Below, one piece after another: positions 16,408-23,494 of a stretch of 23,494 nt of DNA. Each line of letters begins with the position of its first letter. Positions within the stretch are counted from its first letter, which is position 1. Under the pieces are notes generated by a model that worked only from the letters and a program-made list of their open reading frames with translations, had not been told where the DNA came from and did no database searches. The position numbers were made by a program, and so were the translations under genes. This stretch comes from Bacillota bacterium (GTDB taxonomy: Bacteria; Bacillota; Clostridia; Lachnospirales; Lachnospiraceae), in assembly GCA_023393095.1 (NCBI GenBank), contig JAEWMT010000118.1, forward strand, positions 1-23,494, read 5' to 3'.

Positions 16408-18156
16408 TTATCCATCCTGATTTACTTTTATTTCACAGATTGCCTTTATGCCACTCCGGGTCTTTGCAGTAATATATACCGTGCCCTTTGCTCTAGCTGT
16501 TACCATCCCCGAGCTATCAATGTCTGCCTTGGATTTATTTGAACTTACATAATATATTATGTCAGTGCTGTTATATGGTTTTATATCAAGCTGTAGCTGA
16601 TATTGCTCACCAACAGACATGGCTACTTTTTTCTTTACAAACTTCATTTGATTCGCCTTCACCGTTTTTACGGTAATAGATTTTATCGTAAAGTTACCTG
16701 CATAATCAGAAGCGAATACCGTATAAGTACCATCCTTTTTCACTTCAAATGTTCCCAGACCATCTTCAAAATCTACCTCCGTTCCCGAACCGCTGGGGAG
16801 GAATTCCTTCAGTTTCCTATTTCCTTGCATATATTTGATTCGATTTAGGCCGCTCTCCATATCGCTTGCATTTACATTAACTGTACGGCTCTTATAATTA
16901 TCAGCTACACGATAGGTTGCATTCAGATTCGGTGCTTCTGTGTCCTGAATTAATTCGCCGGCAGTATTTAACGTCTTATAAGCATCCGGTATTCCTGCAT
17001 ATTTTATTTTTTCTTCTAAATCAGATATTGGTTTTAGATTACTAATAATTAAGTCCTTTACATTAGATGCGAATAAATGATCATTCGTTGCATAAAGCAT
17101 TGCCGCAACCGCCGTTACCTGTGGAGCTGCCATAGAGGAACCACTCATTGAACCATATCCTCCAACGATCGTACTATAGATATCATTTCCCGGTGCTGCA
17201 ATTTCCACTGTATTTACTCCATAATTCGAATACTTGCTCAATTTTCCCAAAGCATCAATCGAAGTCACCGTGATCATATTATCAAGCATAAAATCCGCCG
17301 GATAAATTGGCTTTGTATCATTATTCGTACCATTATTACCTGCTGCCGCAACAAACAGCATATCAGATTCTTGCATCGTTCTTTTCAATTCTTCGGAATA
17401 TTTGGTAGTTCCCCAGCTTAAATTACAGATATCCGCTCCCATCATTTCAGCATAATGGATTGCTTTAATAGCATCTGACATCTTACCACTCGCATCGGGG
17501 CCTCCATTAATTTTTAAGGTCATTATCTTTATATTAATATGGGATGCAACTCCTGCAATGCCAATTTTATTATCTGCCACAGCTGCAATAATTCCTGCAA
17601 TATGAGATCCATGATTATCATTGTCTTTAAAGGATGCTGATTTTTTATCACTGCTGATACCATAGTGACATGTACTTGCATCTTTATTATAGAAGTCCCA
17701 GCCATATACATCATCTACATATCCATTATGATCATTATCTATGTGGTCACCCTTAATTTCACCCTGATTCACCCACATATTCTGTGCAAGGTCTGGATGG
17801 GAGTAATCAATCCCAGTATCAACAACTGCCACTACTACCTCGCGTTTTGCAAAATCTGCATTCTTAGTGATTTCCCACGCCTTAGCAATATTCATATCGA
17901 TATTGGAACTTGTATCTACATTATTTTCATCACCTAGGGAATAACTGCTATAATATCCCGGATTATCAATATACCATTGTGTATTGGAATAAATGTCTCG
18001 ACTTGTATTCATACCAAAGATTCTCTCATCATTTTTCCCAAATGCCTTCTCGTGATTAAACAATAAAGCAGAACCTGTAATAGGCAGCAAAATTACTGTC
18101 ATGATTATGATCGCGGTTATTTTGCGGGATATAGTAAAGCGATCTCTCCGTTTCAT
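16408..18156 (-). CDS. Secreted subtilisin-like serine protease (S8) with C-terminal Ig-like domain
   Basis: Exported endopeptidase of the subtilase family, 582 aa. A basic N-terminus and hydrophobic stretch (about residues 13-31) form a signal peptide or membrane anchor. The triad is intact: Asp113 in VVDTGIDYSHPDL, His182 in DNDNHGSHIAGI, and Ser341 in SMSGSSMAAPQV, with Asn274 in AAAGNNG as oxyanion residue. An Asp/Asn-rich insert (DHIDNDHNGYVDDVYGWDFY) after the Asp motif is typical of one subtilase branch and may bind calcium. A beta domain at about 405-495 and a BIG2-like domain (about 500-580, DSSGMVTARAKGTVYITAKT) follow. There is no long propeptide. The ATG at 18156 has GGAGG 9 bases upstream. 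The Ig-like domain resembles those in the surface proteins at 4781-12241, so a role in surface-protein processing is possible but unproven. Confidence 0.92.
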   Translation of the reverse strand: MKRRDRFTISRKITAIIIMTVILLPITGSALLFNHEKAFGKNDERIFGMNTSRDIYSNTQWYIDNPGYYSSYSLGDENNVDTSSNIDMNIAKAWEITKNADFAKREVVVAVVDTGIDYSHPDLAQNMWVNQGEIKGDHIDNDHNGYVDDVYGWDFYNKDASTCHYGISSDKKSASFKDNDNHGSHIAGIIAAVADNKIGIAGVASHINIKIMTLKINGGPDASGKMSDAIKAIHYAEMMGADICNLSWGTTKYSEELKRTMQESDMLFVAAAGNNGTNNDTKPIYPADFMLDNMITVTSIDALGKLSKYSNYGVNTVEIAAPGNDIYSTIVGGYGSMSGSSMAAPQVTAVAAMLYATNDHLFASNVKDLIISNLKPISDLEEKIKYAGIPDAYKTLNTAGELIQDTEAPNLNATYRVADNYKSRTVNVNASDMESGLNRIKYMQGNRKLKEFLPSGSGTEVDFEDGLGTFEVKKDGTYTVFASDYAGNFTIKSITVKTVKANQMKFVKKKVAMSVGEQYQLQLDIKPYNSTDIIYYVSSNKSKADIDSSGMVTARAKGTVYITAKTRSGIKAICEIKVNQDG

Positions 18157-18261
18157 CTTTAAAAGCCTCCATTCTGCCCTTACTATTTCTTTATAACTTT
18201 TTTATCTTTATAACTTATGTAATTTATGGTAATTCTAACTGTTGGCATTTTTATGGCAAAA

Positions 18262-18303
18262 TTGATATCAAATTGTTAAATACTGTAGCAAAATTAATAT
18301 TAA
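18262..18303. repeat. Pair of 10-bp palindromes in imperfect 32-bp direct repeats
   Basis: TTGATATCAA (18262-18271) and TTAATATTAA (18294-18303) are perfect palindromes at the centres of two similar 24-base repeats (CAAAATTGATATCAAATTG and CAAAATTAATATTAAATTA). They stand between the divergent protease and AraC-family genes. This looks like an operator pair; the binding protein is not known. Confidence 0.5.
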
Positions 18304-18533
18304 ATTATTAAATTTTGTTACATAAATTGTTTGGTGTTAAACTCTCACGCTGGATTATACAACCACAGGTAACGAAAACTATGCTTGAGAATTAGACGCC
18401 CTCCAGCTAATCCGCACTAATGCACACTTGCTTTGCTCGGCACTTTTTATGAAGGTTTTCATAATATATGTTACATCTACAGCTTTCGATAAAATATCCA
18501 TATTTTGGTGATGCAATTTTTATCATATTATGC

Positions 18534-18539
18534 TATACT
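18534..18539 (+). promoter_or_regulatory. Possible extended -10 promoter of the AraC-family gene
   Basis: TATACT preceded by TGC gives an extended -10; the only -35 candidate at 17 bases (ATGCAA) is poor. It lies 45 bases before the start codon. The rest of the 18304-18533 spacer holds no gene that I can recognise. Confidence 0.45.
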
Positions 18540-18583
18540 CATAAAAGGTACTATATTCCATTTTTAAAAGAGGAGGTACATGA

Positions 18584-19846
18584 ATGGATTTTCCAAGCGA
18601 AAATCTTCAAGCTCAGCTAGAGCAAAAAGATTTCTGGGATAGTCTTCAAAGGGATATCCTTGCTTCCAATCAGAAGCTTTCCCATAAAGACTATTTTGCT
18701 TTTATAGAGATGAATTTTATATTTTCACTATTTTTCAGAGGGTGCAATCCTTTAGAAATTAAAGCTTTTCAGGAAGTTTCCGGTTTAGAGGATTATGCTT
18801 ATGTCCTACTGTTTGAGATCTCCGATTTGGATAAAACAAATACAACACCTTCAATCGATGATCTTAATTTATATTATACAATTAAGAATTCCTTACATAA
18901 TACAGGGATTACTGTTGGTCCTATCATTATCAACCGTGTCTTTGTTTTAATCAGTCATGATACATTATATACAGACCAGCAGATTCAGGAAGAGGCTACA
19001 AACATATGCAAAGATATCATGAAAGCAATTCAAGCCAGCTTCGATGTTAATATCAAAACTGGCATTGGAAGTATGCAAAGTATTCAAAGCATCTACCATT
19101 CCTATATAGATGCTTTAGCATGTATGTATTATTCCGCAGAAAACATTTCCACATATCTTGAATTACAGGAAAAAGCTTTTGACCAAAGCATTGATTATTC
19201 CGAGACTAGCAAGCGTCTTGTTGAAGCAATCCGTCTTCGAAAAACAGAAGCATATGATTATTTCGGGGTCATTATGAACTATATTAAACCCTTAAATGAT
19301 AATGCAAAACGCAATAAAATATTTGAGATACTTGTTTTAGCAAATCATGCAATGCAATTCGACATGCAGAACGAAATCAAATATATTGATTATACTTCCT
19401 ATGTAAAACAGTTTATGGAGCTGAAAGGTGATGATATCATTGAATTTGCATATCAATGTTTCATTTATATTACAAGTTATGTAAAACAACCGTCTACAAT
19501 TGATTATTCCAACCGTATTGTAAAAGCAACAAGAGAGTTTTTAGAAAGTCATTATACCGATGATATTTCCTTAGAGGATATGGCAACACAGGTGAATATC
19601 AGTCCACAATATTTCAGTAAATTGATTAAGAAGACTACCGGATTTAATTTTATCGACTGGCTTTCCATGCTTCGTGTAAAAAAAGCAAAGGAGCTTTTAA
19701 CTAATACAAATCTGACTGTAAAAGAAGTATGTTTTATGGTTGGATATAAAGATCCGAATTATTTCAGCAGAATATTTAAGAAGCGTTTAGGCATTACTCC
19801 CAGTGAATATGTAAGAACAAGCTCATATCTTAACAATAAGAGCTGA
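18584..19846 (+). CDS. AraC-family transcriptional regulator (YesN-type C-terminus)
   Basis: DNA-binding regulator of 420 aa. Residues about 310-413 form two helix-turn-helix motifs of the AraC class (ISLEDMATQVNISPQYFSKL, then LTVKEVCFMVGYKDPNYFSR and FKKRLGITPSEYVR). The preceding 300 residues resemble the helical and alpha/beta middle region of YesN-like regulators. There is no receiver domain with phosphorylatable Asp at the N-terminus, so this is not a classic response regulator; the signal is unknown. The ATG at 18584 has AGGAGGT 7 bases upstream; a nearer ATG at 18580 is out of frame. It is divergent from the S8 protease, so it may control it. Its end overlaps the convergent FliD-like gene by 17 bases. 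Confidence 0.9.
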   Translation: MDFPSENLQAQLEQKDFWDSLQRDILASNQKLSHKDYFAFIEMNFIFSLFFRGCNPLEIKAFQEVSGLEDYAYVLLFEISDLDKTNTTPSIDDLNLYYTIKNSLHNTGITVGPIIINRVFVLISHDTLYTDQQIQEEATNICKDIMKAIQASFDVNIKTGIGSMQSIQSIYHSYIDALACMYYSAENISTYLELQEKAFDQSIDYSETSKRLVEAIRLRKTEAYDYFGVIMNYIKPLNDNAKRNKIFEILVLANHAMQFDMQNEIKYIDYTSYVKQFMELKGDDIIEFAYQCFIYITSYVKQPSTIDYSNRIVKATREFLESHYTDDISLEDMATQVNISPQYFSKLIKKTTGFNFIDWLSMLRVKKAKELLTNTNLTVKEVCFMVGYKDPNYFSRIFKKRLGITPSEYVRTSSYLNNKS

Positions 19847-21107
19847 ATAACATACCACTGTACATTGAAGTTATGTAAGGATTACTAAAAGAACTGCTGC
19901 CACCGTCCGGGTAAAATACAATGGTTTTTTCCAGATAATCAATTGGGTTTATTGCAATGCTTTCTGATTTATTGATTAGCATTGCAATGAATCCATTTTC
20001 TCTTTTAAATAAGTTTTCTATTTCGCCATTCTCGGCGGCGGTTACTGCAAGTGAATGATCTAGATATAGGGTACCGTCATTTTTAAGCATAATTCCACAG
20101 GGAGTCAGCTCTTCACTATATGTATTCACAAGAATTTTCATTTCACTGATTAATTTAGTGGCACTGTAGTGCTCTTTATAAACCTTGGTACGGCCTATAG
20201 CTAATTCAATTATATTATTATAAGTAGACATAATGGAATCAACCGCTTCTAGGATCTGATAACTGTCAGGTACAATTCTCACATCAACCGGTAATTCACT
20301 ATTACTGTTGAGCGTAATATGAAGGGTATTTTCCAGTGTAAATGTATTGGTTGCAGTTTGATTTTCAACACCATTTAATAAAAAGCTTGAAAAGGAGGGG
20401 GGACTCTCAATTTGGTTCATACCAAAAAAATCTACAATACCTTCTCCATCATTCTGAACATCCTCAAATGAAAATTTCTTATCTCCAAACCTACCTGTCA
20501 GACTAGAATAAATGACCAAGCTGCCATAATCCCTAGTTTCTTCGGTTTCAACTTCGGCATTTATATCAGGAACGAACTCATTAATAAAATCCGCTATACG
20601 ATACATTGTGTCTTTATTACTCATCCGCTGTTCCTGCACATAGGTAAAAAGATAGCTTTCATCCATAACATGAACGCTAAATTTATATTCTCCTGACGGT
20701 AATGCAAAGGATGAATTCAAAAGCCCTTTTCCTCTATTAACCTGTACTTTAGCCAAGGAATTTACTTTGATCTGTAATGTATCCGGTAGATTATCCGTCT
20801 CTTGACTCAACAGCTTTGCCGACAGGATATCTTCATTACTTACCTTTACCGTCTTATCATCAAAACCTGTTACCTCAGACTCCTGCATCTCATATAATTT
20901 CGCCCTTAATTCAAGGGCATTTTCCTTAATACCAATTGTATAATCCTGATTTTCCTTTGAGAAATCAAGCTTGTAAAAAGGCGAACGTTTACTAAGGCTT
21001 ATGATATTATCATAAACCTTTTTTAACTCACCTCTGCTTTTTGCCGTGTACAACACTTCCCTTTTCATCGGAAAGCTATACAGCAAATAATTATAAGTCT
21101 GCGACAA
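19830..21107 (-). CDS. Orphan FliD-like (flagellar cap-like) protein
   Basis: 425 aa, distantly similar to the flagellar filament cap protein FliD. Residues about 85-150 read VSNEDILSAKLLSQETDNLP then LQIKVNSLAKVQVNRGKGL, matching the FliD core pattern in which residue S/A-rich strands lead to V-x-x-L-A-x-x-Q. From about 285 the C-terminal part is helical with GIMLKNDGTLYLDHSLAVTA and GEIENLFKRENGFIAMLINK, close to the FliD_C pattern (GI...DGTL.L....L..A.....LF). The usual N-terminal start (GLDTxxIVxxLM) is missing. The protein is shorter than typical FliD and ends in SSYC. I use TTG at 21107 because GGGAGG stands 8 bases upstream; the first internal ATG (21068) has none. No other flagellar genes are present. 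Whether it caps a filament is unknown. Confidence 0.7.
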   Translation of the reverse strand: MSQTYNYLLYSFPMKREVLYTAKSRGELKKVYDNIISLSKRSPFYKLDFSKENQDYTIGIKENALELRAKLYEMQESEVTGFDDKTVKVSNEDILSAKLLSQETDNLPDTLQIKVNSLAKVQVNRGKGLLNSSFALPSGEYKFSVHVMDESYLFTYVQEQRMSNKDTMYRIADFINEFVPDINAEVETEETRDYGSLVIYSSLTGRFGDKKFSFEDVQNDGEGIVDFFGMNQIESPPSFSSFLLNGVENQTATNTFTLENTLHITLNSNSELPVDVRIVPDSYQILEAVDSIMSTYNNIIELAIGRTKVYKEHYSATKLISEMKILVNTYSEELTPCGIMLKNDGTLYLDHSLAVTAAENGEIENLFKRENGFIAMLINKSESIAINPIDYLEKTIVFYPDGGSSSFSNPYITSMYSGMLFSSYC

Positions 21108-21149
21108 GCCGGATCCTCCCTCGGAAAGCTGATTTATGTAAATAACATC

Positions 21150-21178
21150 ATTTTAAATTATTTAATTGTATTATTCAA
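21150..21178 (-). promoter_or_regulatory. Candidate promoter of the FliD-like gene
   Basis: Minus-strand -35 TTGAAT (21173-21178), 17-base spacer, -10 TAAAAT (21150-21155), about 45 bases before the TTG start. Motif match is fair and AT-rich background makes chance matches common. Confidence 0.5.
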
Positions 21179-21342
21179 GTGGATTTAACTTAATTAATCC
21201 TAAATACCTATCCTTAAGTTACTATTCATAGCCGACTAAGCTTTCGGACATGGGACCTCCTGCATTACCATGTTTGAAAGACATGCTATCAGTTTAGTAT
21301 GCCATAGCCGAACATCCTTGTACGACTTTGGCATAGAAAGTA

Positions 21343-21384
21343 AAAGAGACCATCTTAAAGCATAGACTTTAAGACAATCTCTTT
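21343..21384. terminator. Long bipartite hairpin, probable terminator
   Basis: AAAGAGA (21343-21349) pairs with TCTCTTT (21378-21384) and TCTTAAAG pairs with CTTTAAGA inside it. On the minus strand CTCTTTTACTTTC follows, so it could end the recombinase transcript; on the plus strand it could be part of a structured RNA. Confidence 0.55.
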
Positions 21385-21419
21385 ACCATGAACTTAAATT
21401 CATTTTAATATGCTTGATT

Positions 21420-21450
21420 ATATCTCGTCTTATGGAGATATTTTTCTTTT
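21420..21450 (+). terminator. Plus-strand intrinsic terminator
   Basis: ATATCTC (21420-21426) and GAGATAT (21435-21441) form a 7-bp stem followed on the plus strand by TTTTTCTTTT. No plus-strand gene ends nearby (the AraC-family gene ends 1.5 kb earlier), which is the main reason to suspect an RNA gene upstream. Confidence 0.6.
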
Positions 21451-21502
21451 GTTGCCAAGCCGCCCCTGATATGACGTTCTGACTTATTGAGGTCCAAGAC
21501 TA

Positions 21503-21523
21503 CCCTCGCTCTTTCTGCGAGGG
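21503..21523 (-). terminator. GC-rich hairpin after the recombinase gene
   Basis: CCCTCGC (21503-21509) and GCGAGGG (21517-21523) make a perfect 7-bp stem 36 bases after the recombinase stop codon. No U-tract on either strand, so activity as a terminator is doubtful. Confidence 0.4.
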
Positions 21524-21558
21524 AGGGGTTAATTTGTGTCAGGCGTTCTGTTACGTCC

Positions 21559-23097
21559 TTATGTACCGGTGTTACATTTCGGAGCAGACTTATTAAGACT
21601 GCCCTGGAAGTTATTTAAGATTTTCATATAAATGATAATCTTGCCATCAGGAAAAACCTCAATATAATTAATAATTTTTTTTAGCATCTGATTGGTAAAT
21701 ACCTCCGAAGATAAAGTTTGGTCAATATCACGAAATAAATCTTCGAGCAAAGTATTCATGGTATTTTCCATGACAACTGTATTATCAATACAAATGATTT
21801 CACCTTCCAGCCGCTCTATTTGATCCTTCACTTCCTTTGATCTCTTCTCAAACTCTTCAAAGCTGATAAATCCTTTTTCACACATGGTAATCTGACGCTC
21901 ATATCTGCTTCTTAACTCCTTAAGCTCTCTCTCAAGACTTATTCTTGAGCGTTTCGATAAAAAGGTTTGAGCATACAATCGCTTAAATTCATCCATGGTA
22001 CGTTTTCTCATCTCAGATCGATTCCGATACAAATCACACAAGTAATTCTTAATTGCATTCAATAGTTCATCTTCCTTCACCGTTCTTGAATTGGAACAGG
22101 CCCCTACTCCGTAATAACTGCGATTATTACAGCCCCAGCTTACCGTATTACTCTTATTTCTTACCTGAAGCCTTCGGTAGGAGCTTTGACAGGTGCTGCA
22201 TTTGATCAGTGTACTAAAAACATGCTTGTTGCTGTTACGGGTATTCTGATGGATAAAAGCATCCTGTCTCCCGGATAAAATGCTTCTTGCCTCCTCAAAA
22301 ATGTCCGGATCAATTATTTTTAACTCCGGCTTCTCTACGATATACCATTGTTCCTTGGGTATTTCTTTCCGATCAAAGGAATAGAGTTCCAGCATCTCCT
22401 GCTTTCCATTAATAATGTGCCCTATGTATAATTCATTTTTTAATATTCTGGCTACCGTAATTTGCTGCCATCTTGCCCCCTGCTTAGTCAATATCCCTTC
22501 CTCATTGAGTAAATTGGCTATAGCAGCACAACCAAAACCATCCTTGGTATAATAATGGAAGATCCTTTGTACTACCTGAGCTTCCTTTTCATTAATTAAC
22601 AGATTATAATAATCCCCGGCGACTTTATCATAGCCATAAACCAAATTAGGTACTTTGCCCTTCTTCATATTCATCTTTTTCCCAAATTTAACACGTTTAC
22701 TTAAATTCTCACTTTCCTGCTGCGCAATCAAACCCATGATACCGAGTACAAATTCGTCATCAGTTAAGTTAGGTTGATTTATAAAAATCACCTTAAGGAT
22801 GTTCCTTTTTAAAAACCGGATTGTTTCTATACTATCTATGATATTTCTGGCCAAACGGCTGATATCCTTAACGAGTAGATAATCAAATTTCTTATCCTGT
22901 GCATCACTTAGCATTTGTTGAAATGCTTTACGTTTTGCTTTTTTTGTTCCGCTAAGTCCTTCGTCGGAATAGATTTTGGTTAGCTCGTAACCCTGTTGGA
23001 CACAATAGCCTCGAAAAAATTCCTCCTGTGCCGTCAGGCTATTCAGCTGATCTTCTGTATCGGTCGAAACCCTGCAATATGCTGCCGCTTTTATCAT
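21559..23097 (-). CDS. Large serine recombinase
   Basis: Site-specific DNA recombinase of the large serine (resolvase/invertase) class, 512 aa. The catalytic domain (1-145) has the nucleophile Ser11 in YCRVSTDTEDQ, with Arg9, and the active-site segment KDISRLARN (Arg81, Arg84). The recombinase domain (about 150-275; VYGYDKVAGDYYNLLINEKE, then FGCAAIANLLNEEGI) is followed by a zinc ribbon with Cys300, Cys303, Cys323 and Cys334. A coiled-coil region lies at about 365-450. Everything needed for activity looks intact. The ATG at 23097 has AAGGGGG 9 bases upstream. Such enzymes move phages, integrative elements or switch DNA segments, but no other phage or conjugation gene is visible and I cannot define attachment sites. 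Confidence 0.93.
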   Translation of the reverse strand: MIKAAAYCRVSTDTEDQLNSLTAQEEFFRGYCVQQGYELTKIYSDEGLSGTKKAKRKAFQQMLSDAQDKKFDYLLVKDISRLARNIIDSIETIRFLKRNILKVIFINQPNLTDDEFVLGIMGLIAQQESENLSKRVKFGKKMNMKKGKVPNLVYGYDKVAGDYYNLLINEKEAQVVQRIFHYYTKDGFGCAAIANLLNEEGILTKQGARWQQITVARILKNELYIGHIINGKQEMLELYSFDRKEIPKEQWYIVEKPELKIIDPDIFEEARSILSGRQDAFIHQNTRNSNKHVFSTLIKCSTCQSSYRRLQVRNKSNTVSWGCNNRSYYGVGACSNSRTVKEDELLNAIKNYLCDLYRNRSEMRKRTMDEFKRLYAQTFLSKRSRISLERELKELRSRYERQITMCEKGFISFEEFEKRSKEVKDQIERLEGEIICIDNTVVMENTMNTLLEDLFRDIDQTLSSEVFTNQMLKKIINYIEVFPDGKIIIYMKILNNFQGSLNKSAPKCNTGT

Positions 23098-23135
23098 ACC
23101 TCTTGTCCCCCTTCCGATAACAGAAAGAGCCCTTT

Positions 23136-23291
23136 TTAGGACTCTCCGGTTTCAATGCTTTTCTTGTTCTTATTAATATGTAGTTGAACCTGTTCCAGCA
23201 ATGCTGCCGCAATTATTTTAGATAAGACTTGTTCTCTCTGCGTAATTTCATTTTCATCAATTATTGTTATTGTGCTTTCAGGCTTGTCCAT
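23136..23291 (-). CDS. Small 51-aa protein upstream of the recombinase
   Basis: A short reading frame (MDKPESTITIIDENEITQRE, then QVLSKIIAAALLEQVQLHIN and KNKKSIETGES) begins at ATG 23291 with AAGGAT 8 bases upstream and stops 38 bases before the recombinase start. It is predicted mainly helical, with an amphipathic stretch around residues 17-41. It is not a family that I recognise. The ribosome-binding site and position suggest it is translated and cotranscribed with the recombinase; a helper or control role is only a guess. A GAGAGTCC/GGGCTCTT hairpin overlaps its stop codon. Confidence 0.6.
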   Translation of the reverse strand: MDKPESTITIIDENEITQREQVLSKIIAAALLEQVQLHINKNKKSIETGES

Positions 23292-23404
23292 AAAACCATC
23301 CTTTCAACTTCATGGTCTAATATATGAAGCACCTGACTATGATTATTACATAAAAATAAAAGAGTTTAACCTGTTAAGATTACTCATCGAATATTATGTC
23401 GTAG

Positions 23405-23494
23405 GGAACAAAGAATGTGCTGCGCACATTCTCCGCGCCCGAGTGGGTTACGTAGTAACATACTTCCTTACCGCGAGGTGCGCATCCTGCACGG
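23405..23494. other. GC-rich, hairpin-bearing segment at the right edge
   Basis: In contrast to the AT-rich surroundings, this stretch is GC-rich and contains GAATGTGC/GCACATTC (23413-23431, 8-bp stem, 3-base loop) and GTTAC/GTAAC (23447-23459). No open reading frame or RNA family recognised. It runs off the window. Bases 23292-23404 contain only the upstream region of the small gene. Confidence 0.35.

Larger units (their letters stand above)
21221..21450 (+). ncRNA. Candidate structured RNA in the recombinase/FliD-like spacer
   Basis: The 21108-21558 spacer has no gene I can support. From about 21225 it contains several pairings: CCGA/TCGG (around 21230-21246), CATGT/ACATG (around 21271-21287), a repeated CATAGCCGA (about 21226 and 21303), and two larger hairpins at 21343-21384 and 21420-21450, the latter followed on the plus strand by TTTTTCTTTT. 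The base composition is richer in GC than the flanks. It matches no riboswitch class that I can recall. A weak plus-strand promoter (TTAACT, 18 bases, TATCCT at 21185-21214) would start near 21221. Strand and existence are inferred. Confidence 0.35.

Noticed and set aside
18340..18480. tRNA or gene remnant in the protease/AraC spacer
   Set aside because: No cloverleaf with a T-loop GTTCRA pattern and no open frame resembling a protein on either strand.
21068..21107. ATG at 21068 as the FliD-like start
   Set aside because: No ribosome-binding site precedes it, whereas the TTG at 21107 has GGGAGG at proper distance.
21108..21345. Cyclic-di-GMP or other known riboswitch upstream of the FliD-like gene
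   Set aside because: The conserved core bases of the c-di-GMP, T-box, SAM, TPP, cobalamin and ZTP classes are not found on either strand, and the predicted FliD-like promoter lies downstream of the structured part.

Overview
The window is AT-rich, low-GC Gram-positive DNA. The protein sequences, the strong AGGAGG ribosome-binding sites and the L10-type leader all fit an anaerobic Clostridia genome, probably family Lachnospiraceae (Lachnoclostridium/Anaerocolumna-like). The genus is an inference from protein style and was not checked against a database.

From right to left (minus strand), positions 16408-135 hold the classic transcription/translation block rpmG-secE-nusG-rplK-rplA-rplJ-rplL-rpoB-rpoC, with rpoC cut by the left edge. 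Sigma-A promoters are visible before rpmG, rplJ and rpoB. Control elements include two L1-site-like hairpins (before rplK and before rplA), an L10 leader followed by an intrinsic terminator before rplJ, and a strong terminator after rplL. The unusual part is at 4084-12580: rplL and rpoB, normally adjacent, are separated by about 8.5 kb. That stretch carries two large paralogous secreted surface proteins (781 and 1568 aa), each with its own promoter, plus a decayed GNAT acetyltransferase fragment. A 26-bp perfect inverted repeat and a new consensus promoter then restart transcription into rpoBC.

The two surface proteins share a signal peptide, a bacterial Ig-like region and a beta-rich N-terminal module. 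They differ in their C-terminal stalk: about two cadherin/VCBS-like repeats in the short one, about nine in the long one. Their promoters share the same -35/-10 layout and three similarly placed CACGTGA-like dyads, so they look like a duplicated, co-regulated unit.

The right-hand third (16408-23494) is accessory: a secreted S8 subtilisin-like protease with a C-terminal Ig-like domain, a divergent AraC-family regulator, a convergent orphan FliD-like protein that starts at TTG, an intergenic region with several hairpins that may encode a structured RNA, and a large serine recombinase preceded by a 51-aa ORF. A cell-surface theme (two adhesin-like proteins, a secreted protease, a filament-cap-like protein) therefore lies around and inside the ribosomal/RNA polymerase locus. 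No tRNA, rRNA, CRISPR array or insertion sequence was recognised.
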